A stretch of DNA of 64,000 nucleotides from Poa pratensis (lineage: Eukaryota > Streptophyta > Magnoliopsida > Poales > Poaceae). The stretch is taken from NCBI GenBank assembly GCA_947311845.1, contig CAMZMU010000071.1, positions 26,014,058 to 26,078,057 on the forward strand, in the 5' to 3' direction. Made by a program: the position numbers and the translations under genes. Positions 1 to 10,543 of the stretch are shown piece by piece; within the stretch, counting starts at the first letter, position 1, and each line of letters opens with the position of its first letter. Below the pieces are notes generated by a model. That model saw nothing but the letters and a program-made list of their open reading frames with translations, did not search any database and had not been told where the DNA came from.

Positions 1-582
1 TACAATTATTATTATTATCAATGTTGTCATGTAAAAACATATGTACCATCTTTATTTGACTTCAGCAATTGCTAGCAAAAGGTATAAGGTACTAATTGTT
101 TGGTAAATATTATGAATTGTCATTCTTACAATTTTATAGTGTCTATCGATTTGGTTTCAGATGGAAACATGACTGAATGAAAGGAGAATGCAGCTTCTCA
201 TATATAGATGGATAATCATATTTTCATATGGATAACCCAATTCATATTGTTAGAACTCAGAATGAGGGGCAGCTATTTTAACAAAGCATGAATTGTAAAA
301 GGTCAAAATGCATCGTCCTCATAACTTTTGAATGTGGAAGAACTCTTTATATAACATACACAGTTAAACTGTTGTTTGTATTATCAATGTCATCACGTTA
401 AATTGTAGTCAAAATCTTTATTAGAAAATGGTATAAACAAATAGTTGTTGCTCGCTCTTTTTCCATTGAGCCATGGAGAACACAACTGAGCGATTTGACA
501 GCCTCGGTAACATTTTGTTATGATTGGAAGTAAATTCATACGTATCACATAGACTGCCTTAGGTCGCATCTCTTCTCTCCTA
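1..582. other. AT-rich non-genic DNA
   Basis: No open reading frame of interest, RNA gene or recognisable repeat is visible before the first MITE. The base composition is typical of grass intergenic or intronic DNA. It may be intronic or intergenic relative to something left of the window, but nothing here decides that. Confidence 0.5.
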
Positions 583-705
583 CTCCCTCCGTTCCAAATT
601 ACTTGTCATCCATTTGCCAAAAAGTGGATGTATCTAGTCATGTTATAAGTATAGATACATCCACTTTTGGGCAAATGGATGACAAGTAATTTGGAACGGA
701 GGGAG
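583..705. mobile_element. Stowaway MITE (123 bp)
   Basis: The element begins CTCCCTCCGTTCC and ends with the reverse complement GGAACGGAGGGAG. The two halves pair along most of their length, and TA dinucleotides flank it at 581-582 and 706-707. This is the canonical Stowaway (Tc1/mariner-type) structure of grasses. It has no coding capacity and would have depended on a transposase in trans. Confidence 0.95.
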
Positions 706-1240
706 TATCTTCTAAAATCTAAAAGAAAAAGAAAAGTTTGGTTCCATATTTACGTTCGTCCCTTCGTCCAACTCACTTATGTATCCCCTCGCCGAAACGC
801 TCTCTGTAGCACTCCCGTGATTACCCGCAAAACTGACGACAAAATAACAGCGTGAGGAAAGAACGCCGTGACTCTCTCTTCCCCACGCTCGCGGCTATCG
901 ATTGCGCCATGGCCGACCGACCCACTCTCTCGCCCTCACCGCAGGAAGTGCGGGGAGACGTCGTCCCCCTTCATCCAACTCCCTCTCCCGCGTACTTTTT
1001 TCCCGTCGATTTTTCTTCACCGGTTATTTTCCGCTCGTCTTCCACACCTGCTGCTACGGCGGGGCGGTGACTGCGGCCACGACAGTGCTGCGATCCGTCC
1101 CACGATCTCTCCCGATCCCCTTTCCCTCGCCGGCTCCGTCCACACCAGACCAGCCCTGGCCAGCTACCGGCGCCGCGCTCGCCGGCTACCTCACCCAGCC
1201 TCGCGAGCGTAAAGATCTAGCACGACGCTGACACCATCCT

Positions 1241-1901
1241 GTGGCGGTATGCCTCCTGGCCCCGGCGACCGCGGGCAAGCCCTACGTCACTGTCCTCGTC
1301 GCCTCCGCCCGTGTTGGGAGCAGCACTTCCTTGTCCCCGTCGCGCACGAGGCCGTCGCCGTCAGCTTCGTCATCAAGGACAGCGACGTCTTCAAGGCCGA
1401 GCTCATCGGATCCGTCGCAACCCCCACCGAGCGCCTTCAGTCCGGGGATAGGGTCGAGCGCGTGTACCCGGTTCTCGAGCCGTCTGGCAAACCGTACACA
1501 GTGCGCTCCAAGCGCCGTGAGGCGGCTTTCGGCCAGGCTTACCAGTCAGCATGTACCACCACTTCACGCCGGGCCCGGATTTCTCCGGCGTGCCCAACAA
1601 CCACTTCCTGCTGCGCCCCGACACAAGGTCACGCTGTACCAAGACACACACGTGCTCGGCGACGGGCTGCCTGCCGGAGATCAGGCTCGGGAACGTGGCC
1701 GCGCGCCTACCTTCACGGGCATTGCTGGCACGAAGTCGGTGCTCCACTCGAACACCTGGTGCGAGGCGCCGCCGCCTGCCAGAAGGCGCGGTCGCTGAGT
1801 GATCTGCTCAAGAGGAAGTCACAGGAAGGGGACATGGTGCTGGCGTTCTGCTGCTCGTCTAGGACGACCCGACGCCCAGGAGCGTCATTGGCAACCAGAT
1901 G
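1241..1901 (+). pseudogene. Phospholipase D N-terminal fragment (C2 domain), decayed
   Basis: Fragments in all three plus frames line up in the order of a plant C2-type phospholipase D. First come C2 pieces (KPYVTVLVASARV near 1275, then WEQHFLVPVAH, SFVIKDSDVF and AELIGSV, then VYPVLEPSGKP). Next is the linker MYHHFTPGPDFSGVPN at 1551, then KVTLYQDTHV and GCLPEIRLGN, and finally DLLKRKSQEG near 1800. The pieces switch frame several times. The stretch for the segment before the first HKD region is largely missing, and a TAG replaces the expected Trp before DDPTPRS near 1860. The intact enzyme would hydrolyse membrane phospholipids to phosphatidic acid. Neither HKD motif is present, so this relic cannot be active. 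A GT follows at 1902, consistent with an old exon border. GC-rich sequence from about 840 may be its degraded 5' part. The family call is from memory of motifs; the subclass is not certain. Confidence 0.75.
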
Positions 1902-2971
1902 GTATGCATTTTATTGCATTGCATTGTATACGGTTAACTGAACCCAAATGATGACTTACTGAATTTCCATCCAGAATTTAAAATTCCATCGTTGGCTTGA
2001 TGATGTTTTTGGAAAAAAAAATTGGCCTATGGAAATAACTTGTCTGTATCAGCCACTTAAGGCTTCATGCTAAAACGAAATAACCTGTCTTGTAGGACTG
2101 AGACTGAGAATAACATGTCATTGCGTAGCAAGAGGAAGCAATTGAGTATGATTCCTGCTAAAAAATGTAAGTCTGTGCAAAATTATGATTCTCTGATACA
2201 TTGTTCAAGGTCGATACTTCAGTTCATTCGTAAATTGGATGGTTTTGGCATTCTGTTCAGAGTTGGATTTCCCAGTGTCGTAGTTATGGTCTTTTTGCTG
2301 CTTCTACATTCAGCTTGGTTTGTGAAAAATGCACCTCCTGTTGTCTCTGCTATATGCAGTTGTGTGTAGTGTATCAAGTTTGAAAAGGTCAATTCCCTGG
2401 TTAGGAATATACTGTTCATGCTCTTGACCATTTGAGAACAGATGAGCAAGACGATTAGAGATAAAGAGGAAATGAATTAATATTCAATCCCAATAGTTTA
2501 AGTATTTTTTTTGCTTTGTATTTTGTAGACATGTTTAATGCAGAAAGTTTTTAACGAAATAACTCATTGTGCATATTGCTGTTGGCATTAATCAAAAATT
2601 CAGATATAGGAAGTATTACATCAACTTGAGTGATGCTTTTGACCAGTTGTGAATAGATGAGGAAGACGACTGGAGATTTAAAAATAGGGAATAAAATGGG
2701 GCAGCTGGGCAATATTCAACACCAGTAGTTTCAGTAATTTTGGTTTTTTATTTTGTAGATGTGTTTAACGAGAAGGGTTTTTAAGGAAATATACCGATGG
2801 TGCATCTTGCTGTTGAGATTCATTAGAAAAATTGAGATATAGAATAATATTTCGTTTTATCTTGAGAAATTATATGTTAGACTCCTCAGTTCAAAGCTAC
2901 CGCAAATCTCCACTCACATAATTGTTTGACACAAAAAATAATCTACTTTGATTTGATCGTCTTGTATGCTA
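1902..2971. repeat. AT-rich DNA with a diverged tandem duplication
   Basis: Two related segments of about 190-210 bp lie in tandem, roughly 2418-2609 and 2632-2842. Shared blocks include a TTTTGTAGA-ATGTTTAA core, a TTGCTGTTG block and a terminal AGATATAG. The copies differ by many substitutions and small indels, so the duplication is old. No gene is visible. The stretch follows the phospholipase D relic and could be its decayed intron. Confidence 0.55.
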
Positions 2972-3094
2972 CTCCCTTCGTTCCAAATTAATTGACTTGG
3001 TTTTGTTCAAATATGGATGTATCTATACTTGTTTGGTGTCTAGATACATTCATGTGTAACCAAATGTGTGTCAATTAAATTCGAACGGAGGGAG
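2972..3094. mobile_element. Stowaway MITE (123 bp)
   Basis: Starts CTCCCTTCGTTCC and ends GAACGGAGGGAG, with TA at 2970-2971 and 3095-3096. The inner arms also pair, including GATGTATCTA against TAGATACATT. One TIR base differs from the usual CTCCCTCCG. Confidence 0.93.
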
Positions 3095-3096
3095 TA

Positions 3097-4039
3097 ACTG
3101 TCATGATGATATTTACTTTTCATGTCCATTATCATGCCTAAGATAAAGAGGAGCAGTGTCGAGCATCCTGATGGGTGGGAGCTTATAGTACCCACCATCT
3201 CAGAGCGCCACCTTAGTATGAGGGAAGATCACTTTGGTTGGCCTTGAGGAATCTCAGTAGTCTATGTACATAATATGTTGTTGAGATTTCAATGGTAAAT
3301 AGTGCAGTTGTTGAGCCGTGCCCTTCACTTCTACGATTTTCAAGTTGCTGCAAGACTTCATTTTCATACATAGAGAGACAGAGCTTGTAGAAACAAACGA
3401 AGCACTTCTAGTATTTAGAACGGACCATGCAACCAAATTATTTTAGTTCAACTATTACTTTATTTATTTTCAGTGTCAATTTGCTTACCCTTTCTATTTT
3501 TGTAATTTGTGTGTCTACGGTTGGTTGCTAAAAAATGCTCAAAAATTGAGTCATGTGAATGTGGTGTGTTGATCTGATGGCTATTTCGAGGAAGATATAT
3601 CCCATATATGCCTTCTTTAAAGATTGTTTTGATGTTATTTTAGAGATTTGGAATCTCCCTATATATGTAGATAACCATCTGTTTCTTGGTTCTTAGTTTT
3701 TATGTTAATAATTTAAGTACACTTCAAATCTACCTTGGACATTTCAGTTTTGAAACACGAGTATTTTCAGATAACATTTTCTGATTGTGAATCAAAATGA
3801 ACTATATACGTAGATAACCATCTGTTTCTTGACACTCAACTGTTGCATTGCATGAGCGGTATTTCACGAGCAGTATTTAGATATCTCTCCTGCTTGAAAA
3901 AAATTGTAGTCTATTTTTGCTCTCTTCCGACATGCATAATAAATCATGGTAATTGGAAGCTCACCAAAAAAATTAACGAGACGAGATGTATAAATAATGG
4001 ATACATAATCACGTACAATCTTTTTATAATATTAGTATT
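3097..4039. other. AT-rich non-genic DNA with a short repeated motif
   Basis: No gene is recognised. A motif of about 25 bp (GTAGATAACCATCTGTTTCTTG) occurs twice, near 3667 and 3810, in direct orientation about 143 bp apart. The right part leads into a Helitron-type terminus, so this stretch may be the interior of that Helitron. Confidence 0.4.
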
Positions 4040-4068
4040 CCCGTCGCAACGCACGGGTAATTCGCTAG
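4040..4068 (+). mobile_element. Helitron 3' terminus
   Basis: A CCCGT / ACGGG stem (4040-4044 with 4053-4057) encloses the loop CGCAACGC. It lies just upstream of a CTAG end at 4065-4068 followed by T. A short 3' hairpin followed by CTRR and a T flank is the diagnostic 3' end of Helitrons. A nearly identical terminus occurs at 30110-30137. The matching 5' TC end was not identified, so the length of this copy is unknown. Confidence 0.65.
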
Positions 4069-4726
4069 TCAACATATATGTTTGAATAGAGTGAACTTCT
4101 AAAAACAAAAACTTAATGAAGACTCATCAAATTGTCACTCAACCATAAATCTATAGTGAAATTTACAAAATACAACTAATTTCTAGAACACATGTGGGCA
4201 TAAAATCCAAGTCAAGCATAATAAATTTACATATTAATATATTGTTGTAATTATGGTAGCGTGCACCATTATCGTTAATTGTTCCCTTCCCCTATTAATA
4301 TTGAAATCGGTCGCTAATTTTTCTAAAGGCTTCTATTATTGTAACATTGTTACTCGCTGTAAGAAAAATATTACATCCAGACATCAGTGCATGTATTATA
4401 AACGTAGAGGCAGCCGAATCTTAAAGTTAACTCGTAAGAGTATATGTTCCTAGGAGAAACAAATGACGACCCCAGCACAGAAAAATCGGAATTTTTTGTT
4501 TGGAATACTATTGTGTATGTTCTATTATTACATGTAATATTTAATGGACAGAGGAAAATTGTCGTGGCATGTGCAATAATGGTGCTACAAATGTTATTTA
4601 GTGCGATGGGTTACTTTTCAAAATATTTATAATGCAACATATGTCCCTTGGTCATGAAACATTTCATACATTGTGACATGAAATTTGTATAGTGAAAAAA
4701 TACTGTGACACTTATCTTGAACCAAC

Positions 4727-4805
4727 CTCCGATCCATAATATAATAAGTGTCGCAGTTTTGAACCAACCCCATTCAAAACTGCGACACTTATCTTGTATC
4801 ATAGT
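4727..4805. mobile_element. Stowaway-type MITE relic with perfect hairpin arms
   Basis: A left end reading CTCCGATCCATAAT leads into two perfect 18-bp arms (4744-4761 and 4775-4792; ATAAGTGTCGCAGTTTTG and its complement) around a 13-nt loop. The core and left end match the hairpin-type Stowaway MITEs common in Triticeae. The right terminus has decayed, since no GGAGGGAG is left. Confidence 0.65.
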
Positions 4806-5298
4806 GAGTAATAAATTTATTGTTTACCCTAAAAGTATATGTTTGGGATAGGCAAAATACGACAATTTATGTGGATTAGTGTGTTTGCCAAATTTTATAT
4901 TGACCATTTATTTTACACGCGGCGCTCCACATGTGCTTACATATGGCATAAGTGATTTTTCTGTTTTGGAAACACTTGGTCCCACCGGGTTCTCTTTTTT
5001 TTTTTGACAATTTTCGGTTTGATGCGTATGCATGATCTTTTGGTATAAGACGCATGAAAAAGAGTTTATCAGAAGTTAGCTAAATTTAATTATTTTCTCT
5101 GAATTTGAAAGCTATGCTTTAAAAATCATGCGAAACAGCGTAAGGTATCTTTCTCGTATTTTAAAATCCCCTGTAAATAAAATCTCACTCAATTCAATGG
5201 GGTTACGATCTGTTCATGCGCAGGAGATCAATAGCTGTAGAGGAAAAAAAAACGTACATAAATACACGTAAGTTGGTTGCGCAGTACATGTAAGAAAA
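4806..5298. other. AT-rich non-genic DNA
   Basis: No gene, RNA or complete repeat recognised between the MITE relic and the tandem duplication. Confidence 0.5.
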
Positions 5299-5759
5299 AA
5301 AAGCTGATGATGTCATCCATGACATCATCAAGTGTAACTCAACGGGACTGTTCAAATAAAAAGGGTGGACTTTCATACGTGTTGGACAGGTACGTGATCA
5401 GTAATATAATTACTCTCTCCGTTCCATTTTAATTGACTCACATATATATGGATACGGATGTATCTAACATTAAAATATGTCTAGATGCATCTGTATTTAC
5501 ATATATGTGAGTCATCTAATATGGAACGGAGGGAGTAAATCATTGCCACAAATATTAGATCTAACCGTCAAAATTAATTAAGATGATGTGGAAAAGCTGA
5601 TGATGTCATCCATGACATCATCAAGTGTAACTCAACGGGACTGTTCAAATAAAAAGGGTGGACTTTCATACGTGTTGGACAGGTACGTGATCAGTAATAC
5701 AATTAAATCATAGCCACAAATATTAGATCTAACTGTCAAAATTAATTAAGATGATGTGG
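5299..5759. repeat. 168-bp tandem duplication, one copy interrupted by a MITE
   Basis: Copy A is 5299-5591 and copy B is 5592-5759. Removing the MITE (5413-5535) and one TA from copy A leaves 168 bp, the length of copy B. Each copy carries an 11-bp perfect inverted repeat with a CC centre, GATGATGTCAT / ATGACATCATC (near 5304 and 5597). The copies differ at only a few bases. Confidence 0.9.
5413..5535. mobile_element. Stowaway MITE (123 bp) inside a tandem repeat copy
   Basis: Starts CTCTCTCCGTTCCAT and ends ATGGAACGGAGGGAG, with TA at 5411-5412 and 5536-5537. The neighbouring repeat copy shows the pre-insertion sequence (AATTAAATCAT) around 5700. This proves both the boundaries and the TA duplication. 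Confidence 0.95.
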
Positions 5760-5868
5760 CTTAACGTGGTGTCTCTATTAAACATTCTTATTTGCTTTTA
5801 GTATATAATAGATAGACTGATCGACCCAGGATGTTTTCAAGGATGCTAAAGTGAAATAAGTGGGATAA

Positions 5869-7371
5869 TATGTTTCCAAGGATGTGAAAATGAGACATGG
5901 AGCGCCATTGCATATGGTCTGGAGCTGCTGAAGCATGGATTGATATGGCGAATTGGTAATGGACGATCAGTGCGCATGTGGCGTGACAATTGGATACCGA
6001 GAGATACAGTACTGAAGCCAATTGGACCGAAAGGACGATCACGGTTGATTCGAGTCTCTAGCCTACTGGATGAGGATAATGGCTGGAATGAGGCGCTGGT
6101 CCGCAAAACTTTCCCGCCTATTGATGCCAATATTATTTTGCGGATTAAAACCTCGTCTAGGAGACCTGAGGATTTTCTCGCTTGGCAACATGAGAAAAAT
6201 GGTTGCTTTTCAGTCCGGAGTGCATACCGGTTGGGATTGCGGCTAACTCAGCAAGATCGGCCAGCTGTGACGACTAGCTCAGCACCCATGGGTGATCGAC
6301 CGATCTGGAAGAAGCTATGGCGATGTAATCTTCCTGAGAAGATTCACATCTTTGCTTGGAAGGCTCTTTCAGGTGCTTTAGCTACAGAGGAGAACAAGAG
6401 AAGGAGACACATTCCTGTGACGGGTGTGTGCCGGGTCTGTGGTGATGCGCTTGAGGATTCTTACCACGCTTTGGTTCAGTGTCCACACACAACAGCGCTA
6501 TGGATGGCAATACGTGAAGTTTGGGCCATACCAAAACCACCCAATATGATGCAACGTGATGGCTGGCTCGAGTCCTGGCTAGAACCTATGCCATCGGATA
6601 TATTTTGTCGCACAATTATTACTGCCTGGAGAGTATGGCATGCTCGTAATGAAGTAACGCACGATAAACAACTGCCTTCTGTGGAGGGGTCACGACGATT
6701 TATCCGAAGCTACATGCAGTCCTTGGAAAATATTTGTTAGACTGAACCAGAGGCAATCATCAAAGGGAAACAAGTTGTTGGGGTGCGGCATATTGAGAAG
6801 AAGGAACCTGCTACGACAGTGCAGACGGGATGGAGCAAACCTCCTAGTGGATCTCTAAAACTTAATGTCGATGGGGCGTTCGTCGTCCAATCAGGTTCTG
6901 GAGGAGCTGGCATGATCCTAAGACGCAGCGATGGCTCTGTTATCTTTTCAGCTTGTCGTGAGCTTCGCGTGTGCTCTTCGGTGTTGGAGGCGGAGCTACA
7001 TGCCTGCCTGGAGGGAGTGAAGCTGGCTCTCGAGTTCTCTCGGGAAGATATATGTGTAGAAACAGATAGTTTGGAACTGGTCCGGATGATTACAAGCAAG
7101 GAGCAGGATGCCTCGTGCTTGGGCCATGTAGCTGAAGATCTCAGGCTGCTAATTGCCTCAGAGCGCATTTTGTCGATTTCCAAAATACCCAGGATATGTA
7201 ATAGTGTAAGTCATGAGTTAGCAAGATTTGGTATGACAGATCGTAAAACCAAAGTGTGGTTAGGTTCGGTTCCAGATTTTCTTTTGGACCAGATCGATCT
7301 GGATTGTATTGGCACTCTTATACATTAATAAAATTTAGTTTCTCCCGCAAAAAAAAAAGAAAAAAAGAGAC
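5869..7371 (+). mobile_element. 5'-truncated L1-type LINE with target duplication
   Basis: The target duplication AAGTGGGATAA is present at 5858-5868 and 7372-7382. The insert ends in an A-rich tail (about 7348-7367) after ATAAAATTTAG. It carries the C-terminal end of the LINE ORF2. The reverse transcriptase and endonuclease are missing through 5' truncation, the normal result of incomplete target-primed reverse transcription. Confidence 0.9.
5889..7328 (+). pseudogene. LINE ORF2 C-terminus: zf-RVT plus RNase H
   Basis: One frame is open from the 5' truncation (reading TWSAIAYGLELL) to 7328 except for a single TAG at 6738-6740. The first part contains the zinc-binding reverse-transcriptase-associated domain (PIWKKLWRCNLPEKIHIFAWKA, then CRVCGDALEDSYHALVQCPHT with its Cys/His set). 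After the stop comes a plant-type RNase H domain: LNVDGAF with the first Asp near 6870, EAELHACLEG with the Glu near 6993, and VETDSLELV with an Asp near 7068. In an intact LINE this follows the reverse transcriptase and removes RNA from the RNA:DNA hybrid. A single in-frame stop and no frameshift suggest modest age. Confidence 0.85.
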
Positions 7372-7382
7372 AAGTGGGATAA

Positions 7383-7539
7383 ATGCCATAGTACACTACT
7401 ATCCTACTTTCGTATCCCTAGATTTTTGTGAAGCCGTTTCGTTTCGGCTATTAATTTGTGTTTTCGGTAATTTGGGTTACCGTTTGAGGTGTGCATCATC
7501 CGGAACAATATGAATTTGATTCTAATGGTTCCTATATAA
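7383..7539. other. Non-genic spacer
   Basis: No gene seen. The base before the candidate Helitron start is A (7539), as expected for an A|T target. Confidence 0.4.
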
Positions 7540-7559
7540 TCTTTACTATTAAATGAGAG

Positions 7560-8440
7560 TTCAATTGTACGTTGGTGAAGCCTCCATTTTCTGCCATCGC
7601 TAATCGTCCCACGCGTGGGGCCCACCGCCGCCCAGCGCGTCCGCCCGCCGACCCCTGCCCTCATTTCCTACTCTCTTCCTGTCGCTTCTCCTCTCGCGGG
7701 TGTCGCCGCCGCCTTGTGCCAGCACCGCTCGCGCCACCCCCCACCGCCGCCTGGCGCTCCCGCACGAGCCCACCGCCGCCGCCAGCACCTGGGCCCTCCT
7801 CGCCATGCTGCGACCACGCCCAGCGCCGCCAGCACCTGGGACCTCCTCGCCCGGACCCCATCTCGATCTGGAGCTCCACCGACGCCCGCCCGCGCCGCCA
7901 CCCGGAGCCCTTGCCACCCAGCACCGCCGGCCTCCCGCACCCCACCCTGCAACTCGCCGGCCTCCCGCACCCAACCCAGCAGCCCGCTCGCGTTGATCCA
8001 GCGGCGCCATGCCCGTCACCTGCATCCTCGCGCACGTCCAGCGGGTCAGGCGCGTGCTGGGGCTTGGGGCGCCACAAGGATCTGCACCCACGCACCGCCG
8101 ACGAGATCCCAGCTCACAACTGCTGCCTCGAGGTCGCGGTTGACGTGCCCTGTGGCCACATGCCCACCTCCAACTCGATCCTCGTCCATGGTCGGCGCCT
8201 CAAGGTCGCCATCAATGCGCCCGCCACCGCCGACACCACCATCGCCCCTCCTCGACAATTACGCCGTCCATCCACAAGGATCCACCGCCACAAAGTCATG
8301 GCTGCCACCACCAGCGCGTCACCTAGAATGCTCCCTAAGGTATGACTGAATCACCAGCAGAACGCGCCCATGCCCTCTGTACTCAAGGAAAACCATTTTT
8401 TCCGTTAGACCAGGGGCAGCAGAGAACGAGCCGGAGAAGA
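7560..8440. other. GC-rich segment, possible captured gene fragment
   Basis: This island of high GC sits directly inside the candidate Helitron 5' end. Long open frames occur on both strands, but they are Pro/Arg/Ala-rich low-complexity shadows of the GC bias and I recognise no domain. A stretch near 8128-8250 reads LEVAVDVPCGHMPTSN and then RLKVAINAPATADTT, looking like a loose internal repeat. A short duplication (GCCGGCCTCCCGCACCC) lies near 7926 and 7958. Helitrons of grasses often carry exon pieces, so capture is plausible but not shown. Confidence 0.3.
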
Positions 8441-8680
8441 TCCCATGGACTCATTAGTTCTTAGTTGCGTTCTTGGTCTCTTGTGCTTCCATACACCCCA
8501 AGGATGAAGGGGTATCTTGAGTAGAAACACAAGGACGGCTGAGATTTAATCTCAGAAGAGGCCAAGCCAACTCAGTTGGCTCGAGCCGAGCCAAGCCTGA
8601 ACCAGATCGGAGCCGAACATGGAAGTCTGGAGATCATCTAACCAGGCTGGATCGTGGGAGAAAAATAGAGGGAAATATGT

Positions 8681-8745
8681 GGCTGCCAAGATTCGAACCT
8701 GCGTCTCGCACATGAGGCAAAGGAAGCATAACCAGTGGGCTACGT
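8681..8745 (-). repeat. tRNA-like SINE head (A box and B box)
   Basis: On the minus strand there is an A-box-like TAGCCCACTGGT (8731-8742) and, about 30 nt on, a B-box-like AGGTTCGAAT (8691-8700). The sequence continues GGCAGCCACATATTTCC. The order and spacing fit an RNA polymerase III internal promoter of a tRNA-derived SINE. It does not fold into a complete tRNA that I can confirm. Confidence 0.4.
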
Positions 8746-8827
8746 CTGGGATTGTGTTAGTATAGAATCAAAAACTATATTGGCCTATAACGCCATAGCC
8801 TGATCGCAGGAAAAATAAAAGAAAATA

Positions 8828-8895
8828 TGTAGCCGCAAAGGCTCGAACCTGGCTCTCCCAGGTTAGATAACGGGAACAGAGCCACTGGGCTACAA
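8828..8895 (-). repeat. Second tRNA-like SINE head
   Basis: On the minus strand there is TAGCCCAGTGGC (8881-8892) followed by AGGTTCGAGC (8841-8850) and a GGCTACATATTTTC continuation. It matches its neighbour at 8681-8745 in both boxes and in the trailing CACATATTT/TACATATTT block. The two look like copies of one family about 150 bp apart. Confidence 0.4.
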
Positions 8896-8952
8896 CCGTA
8901 TTTGTGACAGAAATAGAATCCGAGTTTATATAAACATAATGGACAAGGTTAA

Positions 8953-10523
8953 TGATGGCTACGTGTTGGTGAACCCCAAGAGGAAGGTTATGATGTAGAC
9001 AGCAGAAGTTTTCCCTTGAGAAATCTACCCAATGTTATCAATCCAGTAGGACTTGATGATCTATCGGAAGGTTGTTGATGTTGACTCCCCCTGGCGCTAG
9101 GGAGCTTGCACCAACGTGGAATCTGCACAGACACAAACCAGAACTCTGCCCAACACGAAACAGAGAGGTTGTCAATCTCTCCGGTCTTGCAGAAACAAAG
9201 AGTTAAACGTATGGTGTGGAAAACAGCAGGAAACACAGCAAGTAACAGGAAACATATGATTACAGCAGATTGTGTAAACAGTATGAGGAAATTGGACCAG
9301 GGTCCACAGTTCACTAGTGGCGTCTCTCTCAGAACAGATAACTAGCATGTTGGGTAAACAAATTACAGCTGGACAATTGACAAATAGAGAGGGCATAACA
9401 ATGCAATACATGCCAAGATGTCTACTATGAAATCTAGTTGGGCATTACAACAAAGTACATAGACCGTTATTCCAACAGCATCTATGCCTAAATAATCCAC
9501 CTTCAAGGCAGCATCCGCATCCCATTCAGTATTAAGTTGCTAACAACAGATTATTGTATGAAGTAAAGTGTGTAATGTAATCAATACAAGTGCCCTTGGA
9601 CACTGCACCAATGTTTTATCCCTAGTAGCAACAGCACATCTACCATCTTAGACCTTTCTGTCACTGATCCAGATATCTAGAGACTGAACCCACTATCGAG
9701 CATAAATATCCCCTCTTGGAGTCACAAGCATCTACTTGGCCAAAGCATCTACTAGCAATGGAGAGCATGCAAGATCAAGAGCACATAGATAAACAACTTG
9801 AATAAACATGGTATCAATATTCATCGGATCCCAGCAAACACAACATCTAGCATTACAATAAGATGATCTTGATCATGTTAGGCAGCTCACAAGATCTAAA
9901 CATGGAGGCACAAGGCAGAGAGACAACCATCTAGCTACTGCTATGGACCCGTAGTCCAGGGGTGGACTACTCACGCATCACTCCGGAGGCAGGCATGGTG
10001 ATGTAGAGCCTTCCGGTGATGATCTCCCCTCCGGCAGGGTGCCGGGAAGAGCTTCAAAACTCCTCCGATCTGAGATTGACGATGACGGCCACGACGGAAC
10101 TTTTCGTGGAATATGATCGACCGTTATAGGGTTTTCATGGCGCGGAGAATATATAGGCGAAGAGGCGGCGTCGGTGGACGAGGGGGGCCACCACGCCATA
10201 GGGGGCGCGGGCCCACCCTGGGCCGTGCCCTAGTGTGGCGTGGCCCCCTGGTGGGTCTGCTCCGACTCCCCTTTGGACTCCGTGATCTCCTCGTGATATT
10301 ATTGATGATGTCTTTTGTTTCGTCCAATTCCGAGAATATTTCCGTAATAGATTTTCTGAAACAAAAAACAGCAGAAAACATGGAACTGACACTGTGGCAT
10401 CTTGTTAATAGGTTAGTCCCAGAAAATGCATAAAAATGATATAAAGTGTAACCAAAACATGTAGCAATTGATATAATAACAGCATGGAACATCAAAAATT
10501 ATAGATACGTTTGAGACGTATCA
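8953..10523 (-). repeat. 3' LTR (1571 bp) of the gypsy element
   Basis: This copy is 3' relative to the minus-strand element and matches 14875-16445 throughout. Near its left edge (9090-9106) it contains GAGTC..CCCCTGGCGCTAGGGAG, a degraded PBS-like block. Confidence 0.92.
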
Positions 10524-10543
10524 AGCATCCCCAAGCTTAGTTC

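Noticed and set aside
5795..5816. A possible minus-strand Helitron 5' end (TCTATCTATTATATAC on the minus strand)
   Set aside because: The flanking base is not A and no matching minus-strand 3' end was found upstream, so it is not annotated.
7572..8349. Long overlapping open frames on both strands (up to 257 codons)
   Set aside because: They are Pro/Arg/Ala-rich by-products of high GC, contradict each other and have no domain. The region is listed only as a GC-rich segment.
8681..8895. Genuine tRNA genes on the minus strand
   Set aside because: The acceptor and anticodon stems cannot be formed convincingly. Only the A-box and B-box patterns hold, so SINE-like is the safer call.
8946..8952. 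GGTTA before the gypsy element as the lost partner of GGTTG after the copia element (26117-26121)
   Set aside because: One mismatch in five bases and one extra base make this too weak to claim a target duplication.
9988..10433. Open frames within the gypsy LTRs as genes
   Set aside because: They occur identically in both LTRs (also near 15893-16417) and have no known domain.
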